47,272 nucleotides of DNA from WJMT01 sp964624145. GTDB lineage: Bacteria; Acidobacteriota; Aminicenantia; Aminicenantales; Aminicenantaceae. Location of the stretch: positions 1 to 47,272 of the forward strand of contig CAZUXT010000027.1 in assembly GCA_964624145.1 (NCBI GenBank), given 5' to 3'. Below the pieces are notes generated by a model. That model had not been told where the DNA came from. It was given only the letters and a program-made list of their open reading frames with translations, and did no database searches. The position numbers were made by a program, and so were the translations under genes. The number at the start of each line of letters is the position of its first letter. Positions within the stretch are counted from its first letter, which is position 1. This document shows positions 1-9,359 of this stretch, one piece after another.

Positions 1-1376
1 TCCTCAGGAAGGGCGTCTATCAACCGCACTTGAATACGGACTCTGTCGCCTGCCTGCTGCACGGAGCCTTCTACGACAACATCCACATTCAACTCCCGGG
101 CGATCTCCGACAGTGTTTTGTCTGTTTCTTTGAATTTCATGACCGACGTTCGGGATATGACCCGCCGAAGCCCGCTTATCTGTCCCAACTGACCGATCAA
201 TTCCTCGGTCGCCACATCGACAAAGAACTCATTATCTGTATCGCCTGTAAGGTTCTCGAGCGGCAGGACAGCTATAGAATCGATGGTCTCCGGAGGTGCT
301 TTGAAAAGGGTATACCCCAAAACAGCCAGGATGATAACCAAAGCTGCGGCGCCTGTATAAAGTATGGCTCTTTTTTTCTTTCGGAGCTTTTCTTTCCTCA
401 GCCTTGCCTTGATCTCGTCCGGAACGATTCCAGCGGATATGGATTTCAGGTCATCCAGCAGTTCCTCTGCCTGCTGGTAGCGTTTGTCCGGATCCTTCTC
501 GAGGGCCCGGAACACTACCTGCTCGATCGACGGGGGCATCTCGGCCTTCTGGTCCGTGATGGACTTGGGCTTTTCCTTCAGGATCGAATGGATGACGGCC
601 TGCTCATGCTCGCCTTTAAAGGGAAGCTCCCCGGTGAGCATCTCATAAAGCACCACACCAAAAGACCAGATGTCGGTGCGCTGGTCGACCTGTTCTCCCT
701 GGGTCTGCTCAGGGGACATGTAGGCCACAGTCCCCATGGTCGAGCCTTCTTTGGTTATGAGTGTGCCCTCTGTTTTTCGGGCCAGCCCAAAGTCCATGAC
801 CTTTGCCTGGCCTCTATCTGTGACCATGATGTTGCCGCTTTTGATATCGCGGTGGACGATGCCTTTCTTGTGGGCTTCCTGCAGTCCTTCGGCCACCTGA
901 ACAGCGATGTTGAGGGCTTTCTCAAGCTCCAGCGGTCCTGATTCGATCTTATCTTTCAAGCTCTGGCCCTCAATATAAGCCATGGAAATAAAAGGTTTCT
1001 CTTCGGCTTCGTCGAATTCATGAACGGTGCAGATATTGGGGTGGTCCAGAGCGGCCGCAGATTGGGCTTCGCGCATGAACCGGGCTTTTACCTCCGGGAT
1101 GTGGGTCAGTTCCGGCGGCAGGAACTTAAGCGCCACCATCCTTTTGAGCTTGGTATCTTCGGCTTTATAGACCACACCCATGCCGCCTCTTCCCAGTTCT
1201 TCGATGATAGTGTATCGTCCGGAGAGAAGTTTCCCTTTTTGCAGAGTTTCAGAAGAGGAAACAAAGGTTTTGGTTTTAGAAAATCCTTCGTCTGCTTTCA
1301 ATGCGGCGCCGCATTGGCCGCAAAAAGCCGTATCGTCAGGATTTTCATGCTGACATTTCGGGCATATAACTGCCAT
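1..1376 (-). CDS. Ser/Thr protein kinase with N-terminal zinc ribbon and C-terminal TolB-like domain (partial)
   Basis: Reading the minus strand from 1376 gives an open frame that runs off the left edge, so the C-terminus is missing. It opens with a zinc ribbon (CPKC, then CGQC about 15 residues later). A kinase domain follows, with the glycine loop GRGGMG, the VALKF lysine, the catalytic loop HRDIKSGN (DNA about 840-860) and a DFGL motif. After it come a basic stretch and one hydrophobic segment (DNA about 310-360), then a domain beginning IAVLPLENLTGD that resembles the TolB/FlgO-type N-terminal domain found behind such kinases. This predicts a membrane-anchored Hanks-type kinase with a periplasmic sensor or effector part. 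Two adjacent ATGs exist (1379 and 1376); I chose 1376 because the GAAGGG ribosome site touches the first. Kinase identity is secure; the ligand is unknown. Confidence 0.93.
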   Translation of the reverse strand, partial: MAVICPKCQHENPDDTAFCGQCGAALKADEGFSKTKTFVSSSETLQKGKLLSGRYTIIEELGRGGMGVVYKAEDTKLKRMVALKFLPPELTHIPEVKARFMREAQSAAALDHPNICTVHEFDEAEEKPFISMAYIEGQSLKDKIESGPLELEKALNIAVQVAEGLQEAHKKGIVHRDIKSGNIMVTDRGQAKVMDFGLARKTEGTLITKEGSTMGTVAYMSPEQTQGEQVDQRTDIWSFGVVLYEMLTGELPFKGEHEQAVIHSILKEKPKSITDQKAEMPPSIEQVVFRALEKDPDKRYQQAEELLDDLKSISAGIVPDEIKARLRKEKLRKKKRAILYTGAAALVIILAVLGYTLFKAPPETIDSIAVLPLENLTGDTDNEFFVDVATEELIGQLGQISGLRRVISRTSVMKFKETDKTLSEIARELNVDVVVEGSVQQAGDRVRIQVRLIDALPE

Positions 1377-1444
1377 CATCCCTTCACTTATTTAATTCAA
1401 TAATATCAGTAAATAAAAAAGGGGTCAATAAGAATCAAACTCAA

Positions 1445-3391
1445 TTACTTAACTTTTGCTCCGGCGGGGATGTCTTCCACAAAGAATGGGATTACAGCTG
1501 TTCCGTCATCTCTCATGGCTGCCAGAAGCATGGCTTGAGATTCGATGCCATGTATAGTGGCCGGTTCGAGATTGGCGATCACTACAAGCTTTTTTCCCAC
1601 CAGATTATCAGGTTCATAGGTTTCTGCAATGCCGGCGACCATCTGTCTTTTTTCATCTCCAATGTCGACCTCCAGCCTAATAAGCTTTCGGGTTCCTTCC
1701 ACTTTCTCAGCAATCAAAATTTCTGCAACCCTTAGATCCATTTTTTTGAATTCATTAAAAGATATTTGACTCATTTTTCCCTCCTTTTTGGATTTTTCTC
1801 TATCGCTTTTTTCTTCTTCTTCCTTTAAAAAGTCCTTAAGATCCACCCTGGGAAAGAGAGGTTCGGGTCTTTTTATTTCACGGGAAAATTCGTAGTCTTC
1901 AAACGTCAAATCGGTTAGGTTCTCGTCTTCTATCTTTTTCTCTTCACCCAGAAGATCCCATATTTTTTGGGCTGATTCAGGTATAACCGGATAGAGCAAA
2001 GTGCTTATGCCGCGCAGAGCGCAGGCTGCCTGATAAAGAATGCGGGCCAGCCTTTCTTTTTGGTTTTCATCCTTGGATAAGCTCCACGGCTCTGAATCGG
2101 CCAGGTATTTGTTCACAGAACCGATATAACTCCATATTTCTTCCAAAGCCCTGTTTATGGAATAGTTATCATAATGTTCCATGACTCTTGACTTTAATAC
2201 ATCAAATCTTTTTCTGAGGCTTGTATCCTCGCTTTTTTCATTATCCGGATCCTGGATTTTCCCTCCAAAATACTTTTGGATCATGGTCAGGGTCCTCTGT
2301 ACAAGGTTTCCCAGGTCATTGGATAAGTCAGAATTGCATCGGTGGACAAATCCTTCATGGGAGAAATTTCCGTCCAGTCCGAGAGGGATTTCCCGGAGAA
2401 GGAAGTATCTCAAAGCATCGGTGCCAAAGCTTTTGAGTATGATACTCGGATCAAGCACATTGCCCCTTGATTTAGACATTTTTGTTTTGTCTTTCAGCCA
2501 CCATCCATGACCATATACGGTTTTTGGAAGAGGAAAATCCCCGGCCATAAGAAAAGCAGGCCAGTATACGGCATGAAACCTGAGGATGTCCTTTCCTATA
2601 AGATGGAGGTCCGGTGGCCAGAAGGTCTGATAGAGGTCTTTATCCCATCCGTATCCGATTCCCGTAAGATAGTTGTTCAGGGCGTCGAACCAGACATAGA
2701 TGGACTGGTCAGGGTCATCCGGAACAGTAATGCCCCATTTCACAGTGGAACGGGTGATGCTCAGATCTTTAAGCCCTTTTTTGACAAAGCTTTTGATTTC
2801 ATTCAGCCGGCTTTCTGGTCTCACAAAAGGAGGATTATCTTTATCATACAGTTCCAGGAGCCTGTCCTGATAAGCGGAAAGACGGAAAAAATAACACTCT
2901 TCAGAGAGTTTTCCCGCTTCTTTGCCGCAGTCAGGGCATATTTTGTGTCCCCCTTTTTCCAGGGGTACGTCTTCGGAGAGAAAATTTTCACAGCTTACGC
3001 AGTAATATCCTTCATAGACACCCTTGTAAATATCTCCTTTTTCCTTGAGCTTCCGGAAAAGGTCCTGCACTCCTTTCTCATGCCTTTTTTCCGTGGTCCG
3101 AATAAAATAATCATAGGATATATCCAGCTCATCCCAGAGGCTTTTAAACCTTTTGACCACCTTGTCAGCAAGTTCAATGGGTTTGATTCCTTTTTCCTGA
3201 GCGCTTTTTTCTATTTTTTGTCCGTGTTCGTCGGTTCCGGTCAGGAAAAAGACCTTTTTTCCGGCTAATTTTTTATACCGGCTGAGGGCATCGGCGATAA
3301 TGGTGGTGTACGCATGCCCTATATGAGGGACATCATTCACGTAATATATTGGAGTAGTGATGTAAAAAGTCTGTTTAGGTTTCTCGTCCAC
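1445..3391 (-). CDS. metG: Methionyl-tRNA synthetase with C-terminal tRNA-binding domain
   Basis: Charges tRNA-Met with methionine in the cytoplasm. The 648-residue protein has the class I signature HIGH at residues 23-26 (PHIGH) and KMSKS near residue 305. A single zinc knuckle with CVSC and CPDC pairs sits in the connective-peptide region around residues 127-157. The last ~110 residues (from SQISFNEFKKMDLRVAEI) form the EMAPII/Trbp111-like tRNA-binding OB fold, fused here as in many bacterial MetRS. Its start overlaps the 3' end of folE by 17 bases, so it is probably translated from the same sirtuin-larC-folE-metG transcript. Large open frames on the opposite strand are shadows. Confidence 0.97.
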   Translation of the reverse strand: MDEKPKQTFYITTPIYYVNDVPHIGHAYTTIIADALSRYKKLAGKKVFFLTGTDEHGQKIEKSAQEKGIKPIELADKVVKRFKSLWDELDISYDYFIRTTEKRHEKGVQDLFRKLKEKGDIYKGVYEGYYCVSCENFLSEDVPLEKGGHKICPDCGKEAGKLSEECYFFRLSAYQDRLLELYDKDNPPFVRPESRLNEIKSFVKKGLKDLSITRSTVKWGITVPDDPDQSIYVWFDALNNYLTGIGYGWDKDLYQTFWPPDLHLIGKDILRFHAVYWPAFLMAGDFPLPKTVYGHGWWLKDKTKMSKSRGNVLDPSIILKSFGTDALRYFLLREIPLGLDGNFSHEGFVHRCNSDLSNDLGNLVQRTLTMIQKYFGGKIQDPDNEKSEDTSLRKRFDVLKSRVMEHYDNYSINRALEEIWSYIGSVNKYLADSEPWSLSKDENQKERLARILYQAACALRGISTLLYPVIPESAQKIWDLLGEEKKIEDENLTDLTFEDYEFSREIKRPEPLFPRVDLKDFLKEEEEKSDREKSKKEGKMSQISFNEFKKMDLRVAEILIAEKVEGTRKLIRLEVDIGDEKRQMVAGIAETYEPDNLVGKKLVVIANLEPATIHGIESQAMLLAAMRDDGTAVIPFFVEDIPAGAKVK

Positions 3392-3956
3392 TGGTAAAGC
3401 CTCCTCTGATTAAGGTCATAGCCTCTGTTCGTGTGGCACTGGAAGTGCGGAAAGAGCCTCTGACCGCAGATGTGACAGTCAGGGATTTCGGTTTTTTAGC
3501 TCCTCTCATGGACATGCACATATGTTCCGCTTCAATGACCACCATGACTCCTAATGGTTTCAGGTTCTCGTTTATGGTATCAGCGATCTGCTTTGTGAGC
3601 CTCTCCTGGACCTGAAGTCTTCGGGAAAACACCTCAACGGCACGGGCGATCTTGCTTAGGCCCACTATGCGTCCGCCTTTTGGAATGTAAGCCACGTGAG
3701 CGACCCCTGCGAAAGGAAGCAGGTGGTGTTCACACATCGAATACAGGGGAATGTTCTTGATGATGACCATCTCGTCATGTTTCTCTCCCTTTATGGGATG
3801 CAGGAATTCCGATGGGTCTTTCTCGGTCCCTCCCAGAATCTCTTTAAACATGGATACAACCCTTTGAGGTGTTCGTTCAATCCCTGGTCTTGATAGGTCT
3901 TCTCCGATCCCCTCTAAAATGAGCTTGACCCCCTGCTCGATCTTTTTTTGGTTCAC
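3375..3956 (-). CDS. folE: GTP cyclohydrolase I (FolE type I)
   Basis: Converts GTP to 7,8-dihydroneopterin triphosphate, the first step of folate (and pterin or queuosine precursor) synthesis. At 193 residues it has the usual length. The zinc ligands are visible as C75 and H78 in CEHH and C147 in HMCMSMRG. The conserved GLSKIARAVEVFSRRLQVQE helix is at about residues 99-118. It lies 18 bases downstream of larC and overlaps metG by 17 bases. A queuosine gene, queA, is elsewhere in the window on a different transcript, so a link is possible but not shown. Confidence 0.96.
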   Translation of the reverse strand: MNQKKIEQGVKLILEGIGEDLSRPGIERTPQRVVSMFKEILGGTEKDPSEFLHPIKGEKHDEMVIIKNIPLYSMCEHHLLPFAGVAHVAYIPKGGRIVGLSKIARAVEVFSRRLQVQERLTKQIADTINENLKPLGVMVVIEAEHMCMSMRGAKKPKSLTVTSAVRGSFRTSSATRTEAMTLIRGGFTSGRET

Positions 3957-3974
3957 TTTCTTCTCCTCAAATCT

Positions 3975-5150
3975 CTATCCTTTGTTAACGGATGAAAATT
4001 CACTTATTGCCATTTCCATGATTCTTTTTAAGGGCACATCTTTTTTATCCGCCGCTCTTTTACAGTCAGAGAATTCCGGCTGGATATTGATCAATTTTCC
4101 CTTAAATTCAGCCACTTTAATGGAAATGGTCTCTCCCATGACTTTTACATTCATTTTTTTTCGCTTAAGCACCTGTCTGTTTACAGGGAAATATCTCAGG
4201 CCTATGGAACTGGTCTCCTCAAAGACAAGGGCTGTTAATCTGTCTATTCTATTGAATTCCGCAAGTATGGTCAATTTAGTGGCCAGGCGGTTCTTTTTCA
4301 TAACAACCGGGGTCAGGAAGGCGTCCAGGGCTCCCTTTTTGAGAGCTTTCTCAAGAAAGGCTGCAATGACCTGGGGATTTGAGTCGTCAATATTCGCTTC
4401 TATCTGATAGATTTTTTTGTCCGGCAGGTGTTCACTCAAATCACCGTAGAAGACGCGAAGGATATTGGGAAATCCTTTGAAATCCCTTCCGCCGGCACCG
4501 CAGCCGATTTTTTCATAGCTGAGTTCAGGAAAAGGGGAAAAATCTTTGGCTAAGGATACGATAATGGCCGCTCCGGTAGGGGTGACCAACTCCTCTCTGA
4601 TATGTGCCGAGTAAACAGGAATATTTTTGAGAAGCTCTGCAACTGCCGGGGCAGGAACAGGCAGTATGCCGTGGGCTGCTTGAACGTATCCGCCTCCCAG
4701 ATTTAAGGGAGATGCGTGGAATTCCTTTATATCGAGCTGCTCTGCCAGAAAGCAGGTGCCCATTATATCAATAATGGCATCGTCAGCCCCTGCTTCGTGA
4801 AGGTGAGCTGTGGCAAAGTCATTTCCGTGCACTTTGGCTTCGGCTTTGAAGAGATTTTTGAATATAAGGGCCGCTTTATTTTTTACGGTCTCTGAAAACA
4901 GACTTTTCTCTATGATCTTTTCAATATCCGCCCATTTTCTTGAAAGGGGTTCCTTTCTTTGAACGGAAACATCCACTTTTAAGGCCCTCAGAGAGGACCT
5001 TTGTGTTTCTTTGATGTCGATTTCAACCGGGAGGTTCAGGGAACCCATTTTCTTTTTAAACACTTCCACGTCAGCTCCTAAGTCCAGAAGAGCTCCCAGC
5101 GTCATATCTCCGCTTATTCCCGAAGATGTATCAAAATAGGCATATTTCAT
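3975..5150 (-). CDS. larC: LarC-type nickel insertion protein (DUF111)
   Basis: LarC inserts nickel into pyridinium-3,5-bisthiocarboxylate mononucleotide to make the nickel-pincer cofactor of lactate racemase-type enzymes, using CTP. The 391-residue protein starts with the family signature (YFDTSSGISGDMTLGALLDLG, residues 4-24) and has the HLHEAGADDAIIDIMG block around residue 120. The family is sometimes split by a programmed frameshift; here it is one unbroken frame of normal length. No larA, larB or larE lies in the window, so the client enzyme must be elsewhere. Its ATG overlaps the sirtuin stop by four bases, indicating translational coupling. Confidence 0.93.
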   Translation of the reverse strand: MKYAYFDTSSGISGDMTLGALLDLGADVEVFKKKMGSLNLPVEIDIKETQRSSLRALKVDVSVQRKEPLSRKWADIEKIIEKSLFSETVKNKAALIFKNLFKAEAKVHGNDFATAHLHEAGADDAIIDIMGTCFLAEQLDIKEFHASPLNLGGGYVQAAHGILPVPAPAVAELLKNIPVYSAHIREELVTPTGAAIIVSLAKDFSPFPELSYEKIGCGAGGRDFKGFPNILRVFYGDLSEHLPDKKIYQIEANIDDSNPQVIAAFLEKALKKGALDAFLTPVVMKKNRLATKLTILAEFNRIDRLTALVFEETSSIGLRYFPVNRQVLKRKKMNVKVMGETISIKVAEFKGKLINIQPEFSDCKRAADKKDVPLKRIMEMAISEFSSVNKG

Positions 5151-5920
5151 TTTTTTCTTCCTTCAGTCTGCCGGATTATATCGTGTAAAATATCTGAAAT
5201 TTCCGGAAGCACATCTCCGGCTTTTCCTCTTATGCTGGTGTCGGCTCTGGGCGTGAGAGGAGTCGAATCCGGATTAATTTCTATGACCTTGGCCCCTGAT
5301 TCCATAGCGGTCATAGGAATGGAGGCGGCCGGGTACACCAGGGATGAGGTGCCGATAACGAGCATCAGGTCTGCCTCTGAGCACAGTTTCACAGCTTCAC
5401 TCAGAAGCTCCATATCCAGAGATTCTCCGAACCAGACCACATGAGGCCGCAGCAGGGCCCCGCATTTTGTGCATATAGGGGGGATCTCTTTAAGAGGGCA
5501 GGAGTGGTCTTCAGTGATGGTTCCTTCTTTGGTGCATCTTAATTTCCAGATATTTCCGTGCAGTTCGATGATATTTTCAGAACCAGCCTTCTGGTGAAGT
5601 CCGTCTATGTTTTGAGTTATAACATAAAGAGAGGAAAAGAGGTCTTTCCATTCCGCAATGGTTTTATGGCCCGGATTCGGCTGTTTGTCCGCGATGATAT
5701 TTCTCCGCCAGTCATACCACTCCCAGACAAGCTTCGGATCGCTGGAAAAGGCGGCGGGAGTCGCGAGGTCCTGGGCTCTGAATTGTTTCCATAAGCCGTC
5801 CTTTCCGCGGAATGTGGGAATTCCTGATTCGGATGATATGCCGGATCCTGTGAAGGCAATGATGTTATCTGCTTGAGACAGAAGATGAGCCGCTGTCTGA
5901 ACTTTTTCCCTTATATCCAT
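5147..5920 (-). CDS. cobB: NAD-dependent protein deacylase, sirtuin (Sir2) family
   Basis: Removes acyl groups from lysines using NAD+. Visible motifs are the NAD-binding GSGISSESGIPTFRG, the TQNIDGLH block, the catalytic histidine in ELHGN, and a zinc module with LRC, HSC and ICTKC followed by RPHVVWFGE. The frame is open up to 6148, but I place the start at 5920 (MDIREKVQ): AAGGA lies seven bases upstream, the product is then a normal 257 residues, and the longer form would run into the divergent mtnP gene. The first zinc-binding pair is unusual because the second cysteine of the CxxC is not obvious and HSC may substitute. First gene of the sirtuin-larC-folE-metG unit. Confidence 0.94.
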   Translation of the reverse strand: MDIREKVQTAAHLLSQADNIIAFTGSGISSESGIPTFRGKDGLWKQFRAQDLATPAAFSSDPKLVWEWYDWRRNIIADKQPNPGHKTIAEWKDLFSSLYVITQNIDGLHQKAGSENIIELHGNIWKLRCTKEGTITEDHSCPLKEIPPICTKCGALLRPHVVWFGESLDMELLSEAVKLCSEADLMLVIGTSSLVYPAASIPMTAMESGAKVIEINPDSTPLTPRADTSIRGKAGDVLPEISDILHDIIRQTEGRKK

Positions 5921-6116
5921 ACTGTTTTCCTTGGACAATAGAATAACTGAATTATCTTCAAACCTCAAGTGTGAAAACTGAGGAGGAGGGCTTATTCCCC
6001 TTTTACTGTCAATGCTTTCGCTTTGTTCTTGAAAAAATCTTGCATATCGGGAGAAAGAAAATGATAATAAGAAACTGCTGTTTTTATGAATATTCAAGAT
6101 CGTTTTAGGAGGAGAT

Positions 6117-7025
6117 ATGACAGATTTTAAGCGCAAAGGTAATCCCACTGCTGATTTCGGTATAATCGGAGGAACGGGACTCTACGATATGAAAGGAATA
6201 GAGGAACTGAAAACAGTTGAGCTCAACACTCCGTTTGGCCGGCCTTCGGATGCGTATGTAACAGGACTGCTGGAGGGAAAAAAAGTGGCTTTTCTCAGCA
6301 GGCACGGCCGGGGGCATAAACGACTCCCCTCGGAAATCAATTACAGAGCCAACATTTATGGATTTAAAATGCTTGGAGTGAGCCGTATTATCTCCGTAAA
6401 TTCAGTGGGTTCTCTCAAGGAAGAAATAAAACCCACGGATATTGTGTTCCCTGACCAGTTTTATGATAAAACTTATAGGGAAAATACTTTTTTCGGTGAG
6501 GGATTGGCTGCTCATATAGGATTTGCCCATCCTGTGTGTCCCGATCTTTCAAGCCTATTATATAAGACAGGAAAAGACCTGGGTTTAAGGGTTCATGACA
6601 GGGGAACTTATGTTTGTATCCAGGGGCCTCACTTTTCAACCATCGCCGAGTCTCATATCTACAGGAAGTGGAACTGTGATGTTATCGGCATGACCAGCGC
6701 CACAGAAGCAAAGTTATGCAGAGAGGCAGAGATTTGTTATGCTACAATGAGCCTGGTAACGGATTATGATGTGTGGCATGAATCCGAAGCCCATGTTTCT
6801 GTGGAGATGATCCTGGACAATATGGAAAAGAACGTGCACAACGCGCAGAATATTATAAGGAGCGCTTTGAAAGCCGTTCCGGAGAGAGGTGAAAGCACGT
6901 GTGAATGCCGGGATGCTTTGAAAAACTGTATTGTGACGCATCCTGATGCCGTGTCTCCGGATACGAGAAAAAAATTAAGCCTTCTTGTTGATAAATATTT
7001 AAAATACGCAGAGAAAGGGAAATAA
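6117..7025 (+). CDS. mtnP: S-methyl-5'-thioadenosine phosphorylase
   Basis: Phosphorolyses methylthioadenosine to adenine and methylthioribose-1-phosphate in methionine salvage and polyamine recycling. The 302-residue protein begins with the phosphate-binding IIGGTGLYD motif. It carries SRHGRGHKRLPSEINYRAN around residues 60-78 and the base-recognition block MTSATEAKLCREAEICYA, in which the SATEA context fits an adenine-type rather than a guanosine-type PNP. Start at 6117 is fixed by a GGAGGAG ribosome site five to ten bases upstream. It leads a plus-strand operon with the pfkB kinase (four-base gap) and tryptophanase. Confidence 0.95.
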   Translation: MTDFKRKGNPTADFGIIGGTGLYDMKGIEELKTVELNTPFGRPSDAYVTGLLEGKKVAFLSRHGRGHKRLPSEINYRANIYGFKMLGVSRIISVNSVGSLKEEIKPTDIVFPDQFYDKTYRENTFFGEGLAAHIGFAHPVCPDLSSLLYKTGKDLGLRVHDRGTYVCIQGPHFSTIAESHIYRKWNCDVIGMTSATEAKLCREAEICYATMSLVTDYDVWHESEAHVSVEMILDNMEKNVHNAQNIIRSALKAVPERGESTCECRDALKNCIVTHPDAVSPDTRKKLSLLVDKYLKYAEKGK

Positions 7026-7029
7026 ACAA

Positions 7030-7929
7030 ATGAGTCTGGTCATAGTCGGCTCCATTGTCTTTGATACCATAGAAACACCATGTGAACGGAGAGAAAGGAT
7101 CATAGGAGGATCCTGTTCGTATTCAGCCCTTGCAGCCAGTTATTTTACAAAGCCGAAGATCGTTTCCGTCGTGGGCGATGATTTTCCTGAAGAAATGATA
7201 GAAAAATTCAATGAGAAAGGTATAGATACGAGGGGATTGGTTCGAAAAAAAGGGAAGACTTTTCACTGGGAAGGGAAATACGGGGATGATCCCAACCAGA
7301 GAACCACCGTAAAGACAGAGATAAATGTTTTCCGGGAATTCAAGCCTCATCTGCTGCCCGATTACAGGGAAGCTGATATTGTGCTTTTAGGGACCATTGC
7401 CCCTGAGATTCAGTTAGATGTCCTCTCCCAGGTCAAAGGGCCCAAGTTGACAGCTATGGATACCATTAATTTCTATATAGAGAACAACTTTGAGGCGCTC
7501 TTGGAGAGCATAAAAAAAGTGGATATCTATTTCGGCAATGATGAGGAGGTCAAAAAGATAACCGGAGAGACGAATCTTATCAAGGCAGGCAGAAAATTCC
7601 TGGAACAGGGGCCGTCTTTAGTCGTGATAAAAAAGGGAGAACACGGTGTGATGATGATCGGGCAGGAATTCATCTCGGGCATGCTGGCTCATCCGTGTGA
7701 AGAGGTGGTAGACCCAACAGGGGCCGGAGACAGTTTTGCGGGTGGATTTTTAGGTTACCTGGATAAAGTCAGTTCCTTTCAAGAGGAAGACCTGAGGAAG
7801 GCTGCTGTTTATGGAAGTGTGATGGCCTCATTCACCATACAGGATTTTGGCATCAAGCGTTTGGAATTACTCACCGCTTCAGAAATAGACCAGCGCTTTG
7901 AAGAAATAACAACCATGGTTTCTTTTTGA
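7030..7929 (+). CDS. PfkB-family carbohydrate/nucleoside kinase
   Basis: A 299-residue ribokinase-fold protein. It has the N-terminal GG motif (IIGGSCSYSALAA, near residue 25) and the C-terminal PfkB signature DPTGAGDSFAGGFLG around residues 235-249, where the aspartate of GAGD is the catalytic base. The substrate cannot be read from the sequence. Its position four bases after mtnP suggests a role in nucleoside or methylthioribose-type salvage, but this is inference from context only. The second GG region and the anion hole are intact, so the protein is probably active. Confidence 0.88.
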   Translation: MSLVIVGSIVFDTIETPCERRERIIGGSCSYSALAASYFTKPKIVSVVGDDFPEEMIEKFNEKGIDTRGLVRKKGKTFHWEGKYGDDPNQRTTVKTEINVFREFKPHLLPDYREADIVLLGTIAPEIQLDVLSQVKGPKLTAMDTINFYIENNFEALLESIKKVDIYFGNDEEVKKITGETNLIKAGRKFLEQGPSLVVIKKGEHGVMMIGQEFISGMLAHPCEEVVDPTGAGDSFAGGFLGYLDKVSSFQEEDLRKAAVYGSVMASFTIQDFGIKRLELLTASEIDQRFEEITTMVSF

Positions 7930-7965
7930 GGCCGGTCAAAGGACAAAATGATAGAGGAGGCAAGG

Positions 7966-9351
7966 ATGTGTGAACGTGATTATCCCGTCGAACCTTATAA
8001 AATCAAATCAATTGAACGGATTAAGATGCTTACTGGGGAGCAGAGGGAGAAAGCTTTGGAGGATGCCGGTTATAATATGTTCAGTATTCCCTCAGAAAAA
8101 GTTTTTATTGACCTTTTAACTGACAGCGGGACTTCAGCCATGAGCGACAACCAATGGGCCGGGCTCATGACCGGTGATGAGTCGTATGCGGGTTCCCGTA
8201 ATTTTTTTCATTTCACAGAGACTATACAGGATATTACAGGCTTCAAACATGTGATCCCTACCCATCAGGGGAGAGCGGCGGAAAGGATCCTTTTCACAGT
8301 GACCACAAAAGAGGGGAATTATGTTCCCAATAATATCCATTTTGACACCACAAGGGCAAACCTTGAAATCAGAGGTGTTGCGTGCGCTGACCTGGTTCAG
8401 GAGAAAGCCTATGATCCGGAAGCGGACATCCTTTTTAAGGGAGATATGGATATCGATAAACTGGAGAATTATATCAAAGACAAAAAGCCTGAAAACATTC
8501 CCTTTGTGATGATAACCATAACCAATAACAGCGCAGGCGGGCAGCCCGTATCTCTAAGTAATATTAGAAATGTCAGTAAAGTCTGCAGGAAGCACAATAT
8601 CCCTTTGTATATCGATGCCTGCCGCTTTGCCGAAAATGCCTATTTTATAAAAAAGTATGAGCCCGGATACTCCGCTAAATCCATACCAGAGATCGTTAAA
8701 GAGACCTTTTCCTATGCAGACGGGGCCACTATGAGCGCCAAAAAAGACGCTCTGGTCAATATGGGAGGATTCATCGCGGTCAATGATGACGGACTTGCAG
8801 AGAGGCTCAAAAACAATCTGATCATAAGCGAGGGATTTGCCACTTACGGAGGGCTGGCCGGACGGGACCTGGAAGCTGTGGCACGGGGCTTGAGAGAAGT
8901 TCTGGAAGAGGATTATCTGGAACACCGCATCGGTCAGGTAAAGTATCTATGGGAACGGCTCAAAAAACAGGGAATTCCTTTATACGCGCCTCCCGGAGGA
9001 CATGCCGTGTATGTGCTTGCCGATCGGTTTCTTCCTCATATTCCGAGACATGCATATCCGGCCTGGGCTTTGACCGTTGCTCTGTACAGGGAAGCGGGAA
9101 TACGAACCGTTGGGATCGGTGGAGTGATGTTCGGAAAGAAAGACGAGAAAACCGGGAAGGAAATGCTTCCCAAACTTGAGCTGGTCCGGTTAGCTATCCC
9201 CAGAAGGGTCTACACTCTTTCCCATCTTAACTTTATAGCTGATGCCGTGATACAGACATATAAAAAGCGCGATCAGGTCAAAGGAGTCAGGATCGTCCAT
9301 CAGGCACCTCATCTGCGTCATTTTACGGCACGCATGGAAGAAATCCAATAG
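7966..9351 (+). CDS. tnaA: Tryptophanase (tryptophan indole-lyase)
   Basis: PLP-dependent beta-eliminating lyase producing indole, pyruvate and ammonia from tryptophan. The PLP lysine is K260 in MSAKKDALVNMGG. Tryptophanases and tyrosine phenol-lyases are close relatives. This one has the tryptophanase-specific aspartate in HFDTT (D127) and histidine in LRHFTAR (H452), where tyrosine phenol-lyase has threonine and phenylalanine. The start at 7966 (MCERDYPVEP) is chosen over 7948 because GAGGAGG lies five bases upstream and the N-terminus then matches the family. No TnaC-like leader peptide or TnaB permease is visible. It is third in the mtnP-pfkB-tnaA run and converges with a minus-strand gene eight bases away. 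Confidence 0.93.
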   Translation: MCERDYPVEPYKIKSIERIKMLTGEQREKALEDAGYNMFSIPSEKVFIDLLTDSGTSAMSDNQWAGLMTGDESYAGSRNFFHFTETIQDITGFKHVIPTHQGRAAERILFTVTTKEGNYVPNNIHFDTTRANLEIRGVACADLVQEKAYDPEADILFKGDMDIDKLENYIKDKKPENIPFVMITITNNSAGGQPVSLSNIRNVSKVCRKHNIPLYIDACRFAENAYFIKKYEPGYSAKSIPEIVKETFSYADGATMSAKKDALVNMGGFIAVNDDGLAERLKNNLIISEGFATYGGLAGRDLEAVARGLREVLEEDYLEHRIGQVKYLWERLKKQGIPLYAPPGGHAVYVLADRFLPHIPRHAYPAWALTVALYREAGIRTVGIGGVMFGKKDEKTGKEMLPKLELVRLAIPRRVYTLSHLNFIADAVIQTYKKRDQVKGVRIVHQAPHLRHFTARMEEIQ

Positions 9352-9359
9352 GCCTGGTT

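Noticed and set aside
30..941. 303-codon open frame on the plus strand
   Set aside because: It is the shadow of the kinase on the minus strand, which shows HRDIK, DFG and TolB-like motifs; the plus frame has no recognisable domain.
2507..3268. 253-codon plus-strand frame inside metG
   Set aside because: Fully antisense to the catalytic domain of MetRS, with no ribosome site and a composition expected for a shadow frame.
5921..6148. 76-residue N-terminal extension of the sirtuin
   Set aside because: The extension has no family similarity, lacks a ribosome site and overlaps the start of the divergent mtnP gene.
7948..9351. Tyrosine phenol-lyase
   Set aside because: Overall similarity is high, but the residues at the discriminating sites are aspartate (HFDTT) and histidine (LRHFTAR), as in tryptophanase.
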